DNA of 64,000 nt from Mycobacterium sp. Root265 (GTDB lineage Bacteria; Actinomycetota; Actinomycetes; Mycobacteriales; Mycobacteriaceae). This document shows positions 30,001 to 38,431 of the stretch, in pieces. Both the position numbers and the translations under genes were made by a program. The stretch is from assembly GCF_001428895.1 (NCBI RefSeq), contig NZ_LMJA01000012.1, positions 311,313-375,312 on the forward strand, in the 5' to 3' direction. Numbering within the stretch: position 1 is the first letter of the stretch; every line of letters begins with the position of its first letter. The notes beneath the pieces are model-generated. The model searched no databases, was not told the DNA's origin, and saw nothing but the letters and a program-made list of their open reading frames with translations.

Positions 30001-32526
30001 ATCCGCGCCCGGGGCGCCGCCCGCGACTACCTGACGATGGTGCAGACCGCACCGGACTCGATGCCACTGGCCGCGGTGCAACCCGCCAGCGAGATCGCGG
30101 CGACGCTGACATCGGGTGCGATGAGCCACGGCGCCCTGGTGGCCTCGGCGCACGAGGCTGTTGCGCACGGCACCAACATGGTGGGCGGACTGTCCAACTG
30201 CGGTGAGGGCGGCGAGCACATCACCCGGTACGGCACCATCCGCGGCTCCCGAATCAAGCAGTTCGCCTCCGGCCGGTTCGGGGTGTGGGCCGGCTACCTG
30301 GCCGACCCGATGCTGCGCGAACTGGAGATCAAGATCGGCCAGGGCGCGAAACCGGGTGAGGGCGGCCAGCTCCCGGCCCCAAAGGTCACCGTGCAGATCG
30401 CGGCCGCCCGCGGCGGGACACCCGGCGTGGAACTGGTCTCTCCCCCGCCGCACCACGACACCTATTCCATCGAGGATCTCGCCCAACTCATCCACGACTG
30501 CAAGGCCGCCCGGGTCCGGGTGGTCGTCAAGCTGGTCTCCAGCGAAGGCATCGGCACCATCGCCGTCGGCGTTGCCAAGGCCGGTGCCGATGTCATCAAT
30601 GTGGCCGGCAACACCGGCGGTACCGGTGCTGCGGCCGTCACCAGCCTCAAGTACGCCGGGCGTTCCGCCGAGATCGGCGTCGCCGAGGTGCATCAGGCCC
30701 TGGTGGCCAACGGAATCCGGCAGAAGGTCGTGCTGCGCTGCTCGGGTGCACACCAGACGGCCAGCGATGTGATCACCTCGGCGCTGCTCGGCGCGGACAG
30801 CTTCGAGTTCGGCACCACCGCACTGATGATGCTCAAGTGCGTGATGGCCAAGAACTGCAACATCAAATGCCCGGCCGGGTTGACCACCAACCCCGAGGCC
30901 TTCGACGGTGACCCGCGCGCGCTGGCGCAGTATCTGCTGAACATCTCCCACGAGGTGCGCGAGATCCTCGCCACGCTCGGCATGCCGTCGCTGGCAGCCG
31001 CCCGCGGCCGCAGCGATCTGCTGCATCTGCTCGACCACCCGTCGAGCATCGGCAGGCTGGACCTGCGCGCCATGCTGCAGGTCGCCAGGGGTTTCGTGCC
31101 GGAGGATCCGATCTACATGGAGAAGGACTACGCGGTCGACGACGCGTTCCTGGCCCAACTGGATCTCGACGGTGTCGAGATGACACCGGTGGCGTTGACG
31201 AACCAGAACAAGAGCGTCGGCGGACAGCTGGCCGTCGACATCGAACGCAAATTGAACCACCAGGGCGCCAGTGGGACCGCGGTCGCGGTCGACGTCCGTG
31301 GCCGGCGCTACCTGACACCCGACAGCGTGGTGATCACCACCACCGGATCGGCGGGCCAGAGCTACGGGGTGTTCTGCAACGACGGCATGACGATGACGCA
31401 CACCGGAACCTGCAATGACGGCGTCGGCAAGAGTCAGTGCGGCGGCACCATCGCGGTGCGCTCCCCCGGCGGCGGGTCGGCCCGCCCCGGCGGCAATGTG
31501 CTGATCGGCAACTTCGCGCTGTTCGGGGCCTCCGGCGGCCGGTTGTTCGTCGAAGGTGAAGCCGGCGACCGGTTCGCGGTACGCAACTCCGGGGCCACCG
31601 CCGTGGTCGAGGGTGTCGGAGAGTTCCTGTGCGAGTACATGACCAACGGCGCGGTGTTCAACATCGGCGGCTTCGGCAAGGGCGTCGCCAACGGGATGAG
31701 CGGCGGCTTCCTCTACCAGTACGACCCGGACGCCGAACTGGCCGCCAAGGTCAGCGCCGACTCGGTGCTGCTGGCCCCGATCAGCGAGGCACCGTTCCAC
31801 GAGGTGGCTGCGCGCACCATGCTGCAGTGGCACCTCGACGCGACCGGATCGGCGAAAGCCGCTGCTCTGCTTCAGGATTGGGCGGTCACCCGGCTGCAGG
31901 TCAGCTACGCGATGCCGCGGGCACTGCTGCAGTACCAGGATGCCGAGGCGATCCTGGCGGCCAAGACCCGCAAGGAACTGCTCGACGAGTTGGCCTCCGC
32001 GCTGGCCGGCTACCAGGTGCACAAGTTCAAACGCTCTTACCGCCACGGTGAGACGGTGCTCGGCGGCGCGGTGCCCGGCTACGGTGAGACCGACACCGAG
32101 GCCATGTTCGCGCTGCTGAACACCTACACCGTGCTGAACATGGCACAGCGCCTCGCGCTCACGCGACTGCCCGGCGTCACCGACGTCGCCGATCCGCGGG
32201 TCGCCAAGATGGTGCGCAACCTGGTGCTCACCGAGGACTTCTTCCTGATCCAGAAGCTGCAGCGCTTCGCCCGGGAAGCTATCGACGATTTCAGCGACGA
32301 GAACCTGGCCGTATTCATCGCCGACAAACGCATCACCGACTACAAGGATGCGCTGGCCCAGCGAAACGTGTTGTCGATGGACAGCCCGGGAACCTACGGC
32401 TGGATCCTGTACCAGAACGCCAAGAACGTCGACATGATCGGCCGGCTGCCCTCGTTCGAGGAACTGTTTGCCGCGCAATCGGTTCCGGACGTGGTGGCGT
32501 CCCTCACCTCGCTGGAGACCGCGTAA
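27097..32526 (+). CDS. gltB: divergent glutamate synthase large subunit (GltB-like)
   Basis: An 1,809-residue homologue of GOGAT alpha, which makes glutamate from glutamine and 2-oxoglutarate; bacterial GltB is usually about 1,500. The order is Ntn glutaminase (Cys13 in NSCGVGF, then HTRFSTNT, then AHNGELNT), central domain, FMN/synthase barrel (SNCGEGGEH, IGQGAKPGEGGQLP, SPPPHHDTYSIEDLAQ), iron-sulphur Cys1248/1254/1258, and GXGXG beta-helix. About 300 C-terminal residues are extra. Differences from canonical GltB are Cys spacing x5/x3 instead of x5/x4, and GNTGGTGA where GHDGGTGA is usual. Start at ATG 27097 or GTG 27094 after GAGGAGG. No GltD follows; a diflavin reductase does. Confidence 0.9.
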   Translation: MGLHDPDLEKNSCGVGFLTRKDGRQTHDVIQMLHDALCAVPHRGGMSSEGVGDGAGVNLDLSVRFFADVTGRPDLALGQFGVGNFFLPNDPDFHSEAERVIEDALTARGLRILLTRDVPVNNTAIRPAAVKYQSPIRQWIFTADRLSDKVIHEALMAIEAVAYTRAELSGLYPLSLSARTQVLKGRLNSNEVVPYFDDLSDPRMEVHSMFFHTRFSTNTAPNATMAQPFRFMAHNGELNTDKKNRLSDNAIALARNRAIIRPVGQSDSCRLDQTLQNRVLEDDLDLVTAVVAMMPPAWENDTTLSPQVRAMLEYFSLYEEKNDGPAALIFGDGTYIGARLDRLGLRPLRTVETDEYLGVMSEAGQVNFAPGQVIKRGRIEAGGMLYFDHREQRSYGTTEALEMLAAKHDYQDMLAVARVNLAALPAVPPESQLSPARYNGDLNRHQRYVCYSMSQEDFKFLMDPMLTTGQEKISAMGYGAAINALSNHEGGIARYFSQRFAQVTNPPLDSIREADGMTLRVALGAKPNSGAQPAPQIVIPSPILGHLDMLSIRDQQHTPVRRFGMRYRVDLTDRHANADALVAAIDALCDDIEAYARESGGIAVISDRHIESGLAPIPVIIAVSAINQRLIEQGLRLRVSVIAESGQLASSHHIATVLGFGASAVYPLAVQMRAEEKFGPDETLVTAAYKRFAKAAEKSLMKTMGRVGLCTVESYIGGEFFEPSYLGTGDPVLHRYFPNVVSPVGGVGFDTLAAAVAEWHNHALSVTGEKDVPLLGLFKERAEGSGHSYGTTAVRGFVDMTEEAISFGDEGRPENPGMTDPAFLRSLPLHQLEGAFGLDDEAYQHNSFEEMTPRAINSFDITPGYRHFVFAMNAERARRPAALRDVLALPADVNFLHTADEFRSELGQFARFGNNSFQVRGLTCVQVGDEFTLRLGHSAQRLEALAESLLRRFGADIVDHEIIVDRLWIRARGAARDYLTMVQTAPDSMPLAAVQPASEIAATLTSGAMSHGALVASAHEAVAHGTNMVGGLSNCGEGGEHITRYGTIRGSRIKQFASGRFGVWAGYLADPMLRELEIKIGQGAKPGEGGQLPAPKVTVQIAAARGGTPGVELVSPPPHHDTYSIEDLAQLIHDCKAARVRVVVKLVSSEGIGTIAVGVAKAGADVINVAGNTGGTGAAAVTSLKYAGRSAEIGVAEVHQALVANGIRQKVVLRCSGAHQTASDVITSALLGADSFEFGTTALMMLKCVMAKNCNIKCPAGLTTNPEAFDGDPRALAQYLLNISHEVREILATLGMPSLAAARGRSDLLHLLDHPSSIGRLDLRAMLQVARGFVPEDPIYMEKDYAVDDAFLAQLDLDGVEMTPVALTNQNKSVGGQLAVDIERKLNHQGASGTAVAVDVRGRRYLTPDSVVITTTGSAGQSYGVFCNDGMTMTHTGTCNDGVGKSQCGGTIAVRSPGGGSARPGGNVLIGNFALFGASGGRLFVEGEAGDRFAVRNSGATAVVEGVGEFLCEYMTNGAVFNIGGFGKGVANGMSGGFLYQYDPDAELAAKVSADSVLLAPISEAPFHEVAARTMLQWHLDATGSAKAAALLQDWAVTRLQVSYAMPRALLQYQDAEAILAAKTRKELLDELASALAGYQVHKFKRSYRHGETVLGGAVPGYGETDTEAMFALLNTYTVLNMAQRLALTRLPGVTDVADPRVAKMVRNLVLTEDFFLIQKLQRFAREAIDDFSDENLAVFIADKRITDYKDALAQRNVLSMDSPGTYGWILYQNAKNVDMIGRLPSFEELFAAQSVPDVVASLTSLETA

Positions 32527-32530
32527 CACG

Positions 32531-34270
32531 ATGAAGATCGCCTACATTCCCCAAGACGCCCCGTTCAACGAGGACCAGCGCGCCTGGCTGTCCGGTTTCC
32601 TGGCCGGCCTGCACTCCCGGCTGGCGATGAACGTCGCGCCACCGCCGGCCATCCCGGGTGATCAGTCCGCCCCGCGTCCCGCGCTGCGCATCCTGTACGG
32701 CACCCAGACCGGCAACGCCGAGGGTGTCGCCAACGACGCGGCGGCCGCGGCCAAGGCACAGGGTTTCGACGTGAAGGTCAGCGGACTCGACGAGATCGAA
32801 CTCGACGAGTTCGCCGGCCTCAAATACGTGCTGATCGTGACGTCGACCTACGGCGAGGGCGAAATGCCCGACAACGCCGAACTGTTCTGGGAGGCCCTGT
32901 CGGCGTCGACCGCCCCGCGCCTGGAAGGGGTGTCCTTCGGGGTGCTGGCGCTCGGCGACACCAGCTATGACGAGTTCTGTCAGGCCGGAAAGCTTTTCGA
33001 CACCCGCCTCGAGCAACTCGGTGCCGCGCGGGTGGCGGCCCGCGCCGACTGCGATGTCGACTACGAAGCCCAGGCCGCCGAATGGATCCAGTCCGCCGTC
33101 TCGGCGCTGGTACCCAGCTCCGGGGCCAGCGGCGCACCCAGCACGCCGCCGCCGAGCGCGGTGGCCCGTTCCGGGTGGACCCGCAAGAACCCGTTCGTCG
33201 CGGACGTCGCCGTCAACCGTCTGCTGTCGGGGCCCGGCTCGGACAAGGAAATCCGGCATTTCGAGTTCGATCTGGCCGACAGCGGGATCGAGTACGTCGC
33301 CGGCGACGCGCTGGCCGTCATCCCGGAGAACGACCCGGTGCTGGTGGACGCCATCGCCGGTCATTTCCGGGTGTCTGCCGACACCCTCGTCAGCGATGAG
33401 CCGCTCGGAGATCTGCTGGGCCACCGGTACGAGATCAGCGCGCCGTCCAAGGATCTGCTCGGCGAGGTGGAACGCCGCGCGGAGAACCCCGAGCTGTCCC
33501 ACGTGCTGCGCGGCGGGGTGAAGGAGACCCTGGAGCGCTGGCTCTACGGCAAGGACATCCTCGACGTACTGAGCATCGCCGGGGACGATCTCAGCCTCGA
33601 GGAGTTCATCGGTTTGCTCAAACCGCTTCAGCACCGGGCATATTCGATCTCGTCGAGCGCGCTGGCGCATCCGGACCGGATCCACCTGACGGTGGCCAGC
33701 GTCCGCTACCACAACAGCGGACGGATGCGCGGCGGAGTCTGCTCGACGTTCCTGGCCGACCGCGGCACGGCGTCCAAGATCTTCCTGCAACCCAACAAAT
33801 CGTTCCGGGTGCCGGCCGATGACAACGCTCCGATGGTCATGGTGGGCCCGGGCACCGGGGTGGCGCCGTTCCGCGCGTTCCTGCAGGAACGCGAGCAGCG
33901 TGGCGCCGGCGGACGCAACTGGCTGTTCTTCGGCGATCAGCACCGCGAGCACGACTTCGCCTACGCCGACGAGATCTCGGCGTGGCAGGACTCCGGACTG
34001 CTGAATCGGTTGGAGCTGGCGTTCTCCCGGGACCAGGCCGAGAAGGTCTACGTGCAGACCCGGATGCGCGAGCACGGCAAGGAACTGTTCGGCTGGCTCG
34101 AAGAGGGCGGCCACTTCTACGTCTGCGGCGACGCGACGCGGATGGCCAAGGATGTCGACAAGGCGCTGCACGATGTCGTCGCCACCCACGGCGGGATGGA
34201 CGCCGACGGTGCCGTCGAGTACGTCAACACACTGAAGCGGGAGAAGCGGTACGTTCGCGATGTGTACTGA
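32531..34270 (+). CDS. CysJ-like NADPH diflavin reductase
   Basis: A 579-residue FMN/FAD reductase moving electrons from NADPH to a partner protein. After about 60 residues comes a flavodoxin domain (ILYGTQTGNAEG, TSTYGEGEMPDNA, LGDTSYDEFC), then an FAD-binding domain with the connecting region (HRAYSISSS; RGGVCSTFLADR) and an NADPH domain (VGPGTGVAPFRAF, then FGDQHREHDF, then VCGDATRMAKDVD). It ends RYVRDVY, like the CysJ terminus. It begins 4 bases after the gltB-like stop, so it is probably that enzyme's or the HemS-like protein's electron donor. No sulphite reductase haemoprotein is near. Confidence 0.92.
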   Translation: MKIAYIPQDAPFNEDQRAWLSGFLAGLHSRLAMNVAPPPAIPGDQSAPRPALRILYGTQTGNAEGVANDAAAAAKAQGFDVKVSGLDEIELDEFAGLKYVLIVTSTYGEGEMPDNAELFWEALSASTAPRLEGVSFGVLALGDTSYDEFCQAGKLFDTRLEQLGAARVAARADCDVDYEAQAAEWIQSAVSALVPSSGASGAPSTPPPSAVARSGWTRKNPFVADVAVNRLLSGPGSDKEIRHFEFDLADSGIEYVAGDALAVIPENDPVLVDAIAGHFRVSADTLVSDEPLGDLLGHRYEISAPSKDLLGEVERRAENPELSHVLRGGVKETLERWLYGKDILDVLSIAGDDLSLEEFIGLLKPLQHRAYSISSSALAHPDRIHLTVASVRYHNSGRMRGGVCSTFLADRGTASKIFLQPNKSFRVPADDNAPMVMVGPGTGVAPFRAFLQEREQRGAGGRNWLFFGDQHREHDFAYADEISAWQDSGLLNRLELAFSRDQAEKVYVQTRMREHGKELFGWLEEGGHFYVCGDATRMAKDVDKALHDVVATHGGMDADGAVEYVNTLKREKRYVRDVY

Positions 34271-35087
34271 TGGACAGCGCTGCAGCTCCTGCCCCGCGAG
34301 ACGGCTGAACGCCGGTAGCCGAGAGATCGGCGCGGCCCTGCCCGCCCTGGGCACCGTGGTGTCCTGCACCGCCAATGATGCTGCACTGCTGAGTCATACC
34401 GGTGAATACGCCACACCCGCACACCCCGGCGAGGCGCTGATCTGCGGTCACGAACAGATCAGCGTGCGCCTCGGCGCGGGCGTGACCGGCTATCTGACGC
34501 CGCAGGCCCTGACGCTCACCGGTAGCTTCGGCACCCATCGGTCCCACCTCACGCCGATGTCGGATCCGATTGTTGTCAAGGGTCTTTCGCTCGCGCCGCG
34601 CGGTCCGCAGATGGCGTTCACGCCCGAGGACTGGGTGGGTGTGGACTGGAACGACACCGACCAGATCGACCACCTCGATTCGCTGACATCCGAGCGGTAC
34701 CGGGTGCTGCCGTTCACCGGGGCCCGCAAGGTCGACCCCAGGGTGCTGCCGCATCTGCTGGTGTATCTGGTCGAGCAGGACGTGGAGTACACGGTCGCGG
34801 TGCCGGGCGGCGGGTGCGTGCAGTTGCATCGCGGCCGGGCGGCAATGGCCGATACGTCGGGTCCCGCCGTGGCGGTGATCTTCGGTGCGGCCCGGTATGC
34901 GCTGGATCCGGCGCAGGTCGGCGAGTGCTGGGTGACCTCACTGCACGGTGCGGCCGGCCCGACCGCCGCGATCGAGATGTACGACCACAGCCGGCGGTGC
35001 GTGACGATGCTGACCCTCACCGGGTCGGTGTGCGGGCGCGCCCACGACGACTGGCAGGCCATCGCGAGGTCCCTGCCAGGCCTGTGA
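34260..35087 (+). CDS. HemS/HmuS/ChuS-like heme-handling protein
   Basis: A 275-residue protein that looks like a shortened hemin-degrading factor. The N-terminal half has the pattern ALPALGTVVSCTANDAALLSHTGEY, as in HemS. The C-terminal half has EYTVAVPGGGCVQLHRG, CWVTSLH, AAIEMYDHSRRCV and a terminal DDWQAIARSLP, echoing the IQIHTGPV...W...FDA...W..L pattern of that family. Members bind cytosolic heme and some open the ring given reductant. Its ATG overlaps the diflavin reductase by 11 bases. The match is from memory of family patterns and is divergent. Confidence 0.65.
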   Translation: MCTDGQRCSSCPARRLNAGSREIGAALPALGTVVSCTANDAALLSHTGEYATPAHPGEALICGHEQISVRLGAGVTGYLTPQALTLTGSFGTHRSHLTPMSDPIVVKGLSLAPRGPQMAFTPEDWVGVDWNDTDQIDHLDSLTSERYRVLPFTGARKVDPRVLPHLLVYLVEQDVEYTVAVPGGGCVQLHRGRAAMADTSGPAVAVIFGAARYALDPAQVGECWVTSLHGAAGPTAAIEMYDHSRRCVTMLTLTGSVCGRAHDDWQAIARSLPGL

Positions 35088-35118
35088 CCTGCATGTCCGG
35101 TGACGCCGGTCACATGAT

Positions 35119-35144
35119 GTTGATTGTGCTGCCGGGCGGGGTAT
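35119..35144 (+). promoter_or_regulatory. SigF-like promoter of the second CsbD gene
   Basis: GTTG at 35119-35122 and GGGTAT at 35139-35144, spacer 16, about 40 bases before the start. Same pattern and spacing as at 13678-13702. Confidence 0.55.
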
Positions 35145-35183
35145 TCCTTGCCGAGCAGTGCTTCCCCTCTGAAAGGAATCAAC

Positions 35184-35426
35184 ATGGCTGACAGCGGTCC
35201 TGAGAACGCCGTGAGTGGTGTGGTCGAAGACGTCAAGGGCAAGGCCAAGGAAGTCATCGGCATCGTCACCGACAACGACTCCCTTCGCGAAGAGGGTAGG
35301 GCCCAGCAGGACAAGGCCGACGCACAGCGTGACGTGGCGAAGAAGGAAGCCCAGGCCGACGCCGCCCGCGCCGCGGCGAGCGCAGCCGAAGCCCGTCAGG
35401 CGACGGCCGAGGCAGCCGACCAGTAG
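35184..35426 (+). CDS. CsbD family stress protein (second copy)
   Basis: An 80-residue paralogue of the 13745-13984 protein, nearly identical over the first half (MADSGPENAVSG; EDVKGKAKEVIG; TDNDSLREEG) and diverging in the Ala/Lys/Glu-rich tail. AAAGGAATC precedes the ATG at 35184. It has its own SigF-like promoter and a strong downstream hairpin, so it is monocistronic. The function is a general stress response of unknown mechanism. Confidence 0.9.
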   Translation: MADSGPENAVSGVVEDVKGKAKEVIGIVTDNDSLREEGRAQQDKADAQRDVAKKEAQADAARAAASAAEARQATAEAADQ

Positions 35427-35435
35427 ATCTCTCGC

Positions 35436-35475
35436 ATCAGCGGGCCCCGTCCAGCAATGGGCGGGGCCCGCTGAT
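35436..35475. terminator. bidirectional hairpin between CsbD and the P450 gene
   Basis: Perfect 14-base arms (35436-35449 and 35462-35475) with a 12-base loop, between convergent genes. Confidence 0.75.
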
Positions 35476-35481
35476 TGTCGT

Positions 35482-36927
35482 TCAGCGGCTCGCAGGTCCG
35501 CGCCGGCGCAAGATGATCGGCAACCCGTCGGCCGGCGTCGGGCCCGTTCCCCAGCTGAGACGGGGCCGGTACCCCGACCGCACCCGCCAGTCGAACTGCC
35601 GCAACAGCTGCACCATGATCGCCTTGACGCTCATGTCGGCGAACTGCTGCCCGATGCACTTGTGCACCCCACCCCCGAACGGCGCAAAGGCGTATCGGTG
35701 CACCGGAGCCGCGTCGGCGCCGTCGGTGAACCGGCTCGGGTCAAACCTGTCCGGATCCGGCCACCAATCAGCCAGCCGCATCGATGCATAGACGTTGATG
35801 GCCACTTGGCTCTTTCGCGGGATGTGATGTCCGGCGACCACCGTGTCCTTGATGGTCTGGCGGAACAAGGTTCCCGCAGGTGCATACATCCGCAGGATCT
35901 CCTTGACGGCGGCATCCAGCAATGGAGACTGCTGCAGCCCGTCCAGGGTCGGTTCACCCTCATACGACAGCGACTCATCACGAAGAGCGTCCTGCCACAA
36001 CACATTTCGGCCGAGTTCGTAGACCAGCATCGAGATCGCGATCGCGCTGGTATCGTGCGCGGCCATCAGCAGGAAGATCATGTGATTGACGATGTCGGCG
36101 TCGGAGAAACTCTCGCCGTCCTCGCTACGGCTGCGGCACAGCATCGAGAACAGATCCGTGCCCTCACCGGACCTGCGACGGGGCAGTTGCGCACCGAAAT
36201 AGCGCTCCAGCCGTTCGCGGGCGCGCAGGCCGCGAGCCCATGTCCCGCCCGGTACGTCGGCCCGGATGATCGCCTGACCGCCACAAACGGTGTCGTGGAA
36301 GTCGGCTGAGAGCTGGGCCGACTCCGCGCCGAGGGCCGCACCGACAAAGACCTCGGCGGCCTGTTCGAGCAGCAGGTCCTTGACCGCGGTGTAGAACGGG
36401 AACCGTTGCGCCGAGCCCCAATTCGTGACGGTCCGCGCGATCCCGGGTCGCATCAGTGCCAGGTACCCCTCGAGCGCGGTGCGCGTGAAGGACTGCTGCA
36501 TGATGCGGCGGTGATCCCGGTGCTCGTCGAAGTCCAGCAACATGATGCCGCGATGGAAGAACGGCCCGATGACCGGCGCCCAGCCCCTGGTGCTCGAGTA
36601 CGCCTTGTCCTTGTTGATCCACACTGTTTCCAGAGCCTCCGGGCCCATCAGCGTGACGATGCGGAAGCCGACGCCACCGGCCCAGGACACCGGTCCGTAG
36701 CGGTCGTAGCGCGCGCGGGCGAACTCCAGTGGGTCGACCAGTGAGCTCATGATGTGTCCGATGACCGGAAATCCGTAGTTGCCCATCACCGGACGGAGTC
36801 CGGAACCGTCCGGCGGCCGCGCCAGCGCCCGTTCCCGGCTCGGGAAGCGGGACGTCACCCCTGCCGCCGCGTACTGCAGGCGAACCTTCGCCGCGGCGGC
36901 CGCCTCGGGTGCGATGACCCCGGTCAC
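35482..36927 (-). CDS. cytochrome P450
   Basis: A 481-residue heme monooxygenase. The I-helix oxygen-activation motif is AAHDTSA, the ExxR motif is EILR, and the heme-ligand loop is FGGGVHKCIG with the Cys thiolate. There is no N-terminal membrane anchor, so it should be soluble and need ferredoxin partners, none of which is adjacent. It overlaps the upstream SDR gene by 4 bases, forming an operon with the SDR and an unknown protein under the TetR at 38510. Steroid- or terpene-like substrates are possible, but this is inference. Confidence 0.95.
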   Translation of the reverse strand: MTGVIAPEAAAAAKVRLQYAAAGVTSRFPSRERALARPPDGSGLRPVMGNYGFPVIGHIMSSLVDPLEFARARYDRYGPVSWAGGVGFRIVTLMGPEALETVWINKDKAYSSTRGWAPVIGPFFHRGIMLLDFDEHRDHRRIMQQSFTRTALEGYLALMRPGIARTVTNWGSAQRFPFYTAVKDLLLEQAAEVFVGAALGAESAQLSADFHDTVCGGQAIIRADVPGGTWARGLRARERLERYFGAQLPRRRSGEGTDLFSMLCRSRSEDGESFSDADIVNHMIFLLMAAHDTSAIAISMLVYELGRNVLWQDALRDESLSYEGEPTLDGLQQSPLLDAAVKEILRMYAPAGTLFRQTIKDTVVAGHHIPRKSQVAINVYASMRLADWWPDPDRFDPSRFTDGADAAPVHRYAFAPFGGGVHKCIGQQFADMSVKAIMVQLLRQFDWRVRSGYRPRLSWGTGPTPADGLPIILRRRGPASR

Positions 36928-37733
36928 TGGCCGATCCGGTCGAGGTATTCGCGCCTGCCGTCGGTGTCGAAGTCTCCGGGCGGACGCCGCAGGGTGGCAA
37001 GGTGTTTGAGACGCTGCATGAGTGGCTCCGGCATCAGTTCCTCGACCGCCCCGGCCGGCGCGAGCCAGCGTGGCACGGTGACCTCACGCCACGGGTGCCC
37101 GACGCTGTCGGCGATCACCTCGGCGATCTGCTCGGGCTGACGCGTCGGTAGCAGGTCCAACGACACACCGGCGGTCAGTTCGGTGTGCACCGCGGTCGGC
37201 ATCACCGTGGTGAGAGTCACCGCGGATGAGGCGATCTCGGCCCGCACCGCCCGGGAGAGTGCGGCGACGGCATACTTGGTGGCGCAGTAGACCGACATGC
37301 CCGGCGTGGTGACCTTCGCGGCCATCGAGGCGATGTTGACGATGTGGCCGTGATCGCGCGCCAGCATGGCGGGCAGGAACGTGTGCATGCCGTTGATGAC
37401 GCCGAGCAGATTGACCGACACCTCCCGGTGGTAGAGGTCCAGTCGCTGCTCGGCGAAGGGTCCCATGTACTGGATACCGGCATTGTTGACCAGCATGGCG
37501 GGAGGACCGAGCTGCTCTGCGTCGTCCCGGAATGCTGCGACGCTGGCCGGGTCGGTGACGTCGAGATGAGTGGCGTGCACGCCGATCTGAGCAGCGGTAC
37601 GTTCGGCCTCGTCGGCGTCGAGGTCACCGATGAGCACCTGCGCTCCGCGCCGGGCGAGCGCTTCCGCGGTGGCGCGGCCGATGCCCCGGGCGCCGCCGGT
37701 GACACAGACCACCGCGCCGTCGAGCTCGATCAT
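36924..37733 (-). CDS. short-chain dehydrogenase/reductase
   Basis: A 269-residue NAD(P)-dependent oxidoreductase. The nucleotide motif is TGGARGIG near residue 12, then NNAG, a catalytic Ser in NIASMAA and the YxxxK motif YCATK. It overlaps the P450 gene by 4 bases and the unknown gene upstream by 4 bases. It may oxidise the alcohol made by the P450. Confidence 0.93.
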   Translation of the reverse strand: MIELDGAVVCVTGGARGIGRATAEALARRGAQVLIGDLDADEAERTAAQIGVHATHLDVTDPASVAAFRDDAEQLGPPAMLVNNAGIQYMGPFAEQRLDLYHREVSVNLLGVINGMHTFLPAMLARDHGHIVNIASMAAKVTTPGMSVYCATKYAVAALSRAVRAEIASSAVTLTTVMPTAVHTELTAGVSLDLLPTRQPEQIAEVIADSVGHPWREVTVPRWLAPAGAVEELMPEPLMQRLKHLATLRRPPGDFDTDGRREYLDRIGQ

Positions 37734-38416
37734 GCGTGCGCCGCGCTCTCGTCGCTGAACTCGCGCAGCGCGAAGTAGGCGATCAGCCGGACTTCCCCGC
37801 TGGGCATCGTCAGCAGCGCGCGCCCCAGATAAAACCCGGGCAGCAGTTCGACGATCTCGTCGCGGGTGCGCTTGATCGGGAAGGTGCGCACGCTGGGATT
37901 CCGGTACTCCTCGACCCCGTAATCGAGTGCGCACACCGTGACGAACGGTGCCACAGCGGCGGTTTCGGTGCTGTGCTTGAAGTCGAAGCCCACCATCTCG
38001 GAGCCAACGCGGCGCAGGCCGCGGTAACCCGGAGCGATGACCGGCATCACCGCCCGGGAGACCAGCGCCAGCCGGTTGTAGCCCGTACCGGTGTCGGCGT
38101 CGAAGGACTTGCCGCGCCAGGTCGGCTCGATCTTCAACAGCGGGTTGGCCAGATAGGCCTCGGGGATTCCGAACAGGTTGCCCACGATCAGGCCTTCCAG
38201 CGCCCCGTCGAGCCGGTGCGGCGCCGCGCCCTGGGAGAACAGGAAGTGCAGTTGGTTGCGCCGTCCGCGGTCCCCGAGTTCGCGCACGTAATCCCACCCG
38301 TGCCGCCGGGCCAGCCCGGGCGCGGTGACCGCCAGTTCGCGCAGATCGGTCAGCACCGAACCACGGACCGTGCGCTCGGGACCGTCGGTGACGCGGGCCG
38401 CTGTTGCCATGTTCAT
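37730..38416 (-). CDS. unknown protein heading the SDR-P450 operon
   Basis: A 228-residue protein with no function I recognise. It lacks a signal peptide or clear membrane segment. Noticeable stretches are QLHFLFSQGAAPHRLDG, then PTWRGKSFDADTGTGYNRL, then PIKRTRDEIVELLPGFYLGR. The Trp/Gly and aromatic pattern could suit a lipid- or substrate-binding beta-barrel, which is speculation. GGGAG precedes the ATG at 38416 (38410 is an alternative). It is the first gene behind the TetR operators. Confidence 0.75.
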   Translation of the reverse strand: MNMATAARVTDGPERTVRGSVLTDLRELAVTAPGLARRHGWDYVRELGDRGRRNQLHFLFSQGAAPHRLDGALEGLIVGNLFGIPEAYLANPLLKIEPTWRGKSFDADTGTGYNRLALVSRAVMPVIAPGYRGLRRVGSEMVGFDFKHSTETAAVAPFVTVCALDYGVEEYRNPSVRTFPIKRTRDEIVELLPGFYLGRALLTMPSGEVRLIAYFALREFSDESAAHA

Positions 38417-38431
38417 GATCTCCCTCAAATT

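Noticed and set aside
29938-32529. An open frame of 863 codons on the minus strand opposite the gltB-like gene.
   Set aside because: It is antisense to a clearly conserved enzyme with intact motifs, lacks recognisable domains, and is typical of high-GC shadow frames.
32504-34375. A 623-codon open frame on the minus strand opposite the diflavin reductase.
   Set aside because: Low-complexity composition and no motif; the plus strand carries all flavoprotein signatures.
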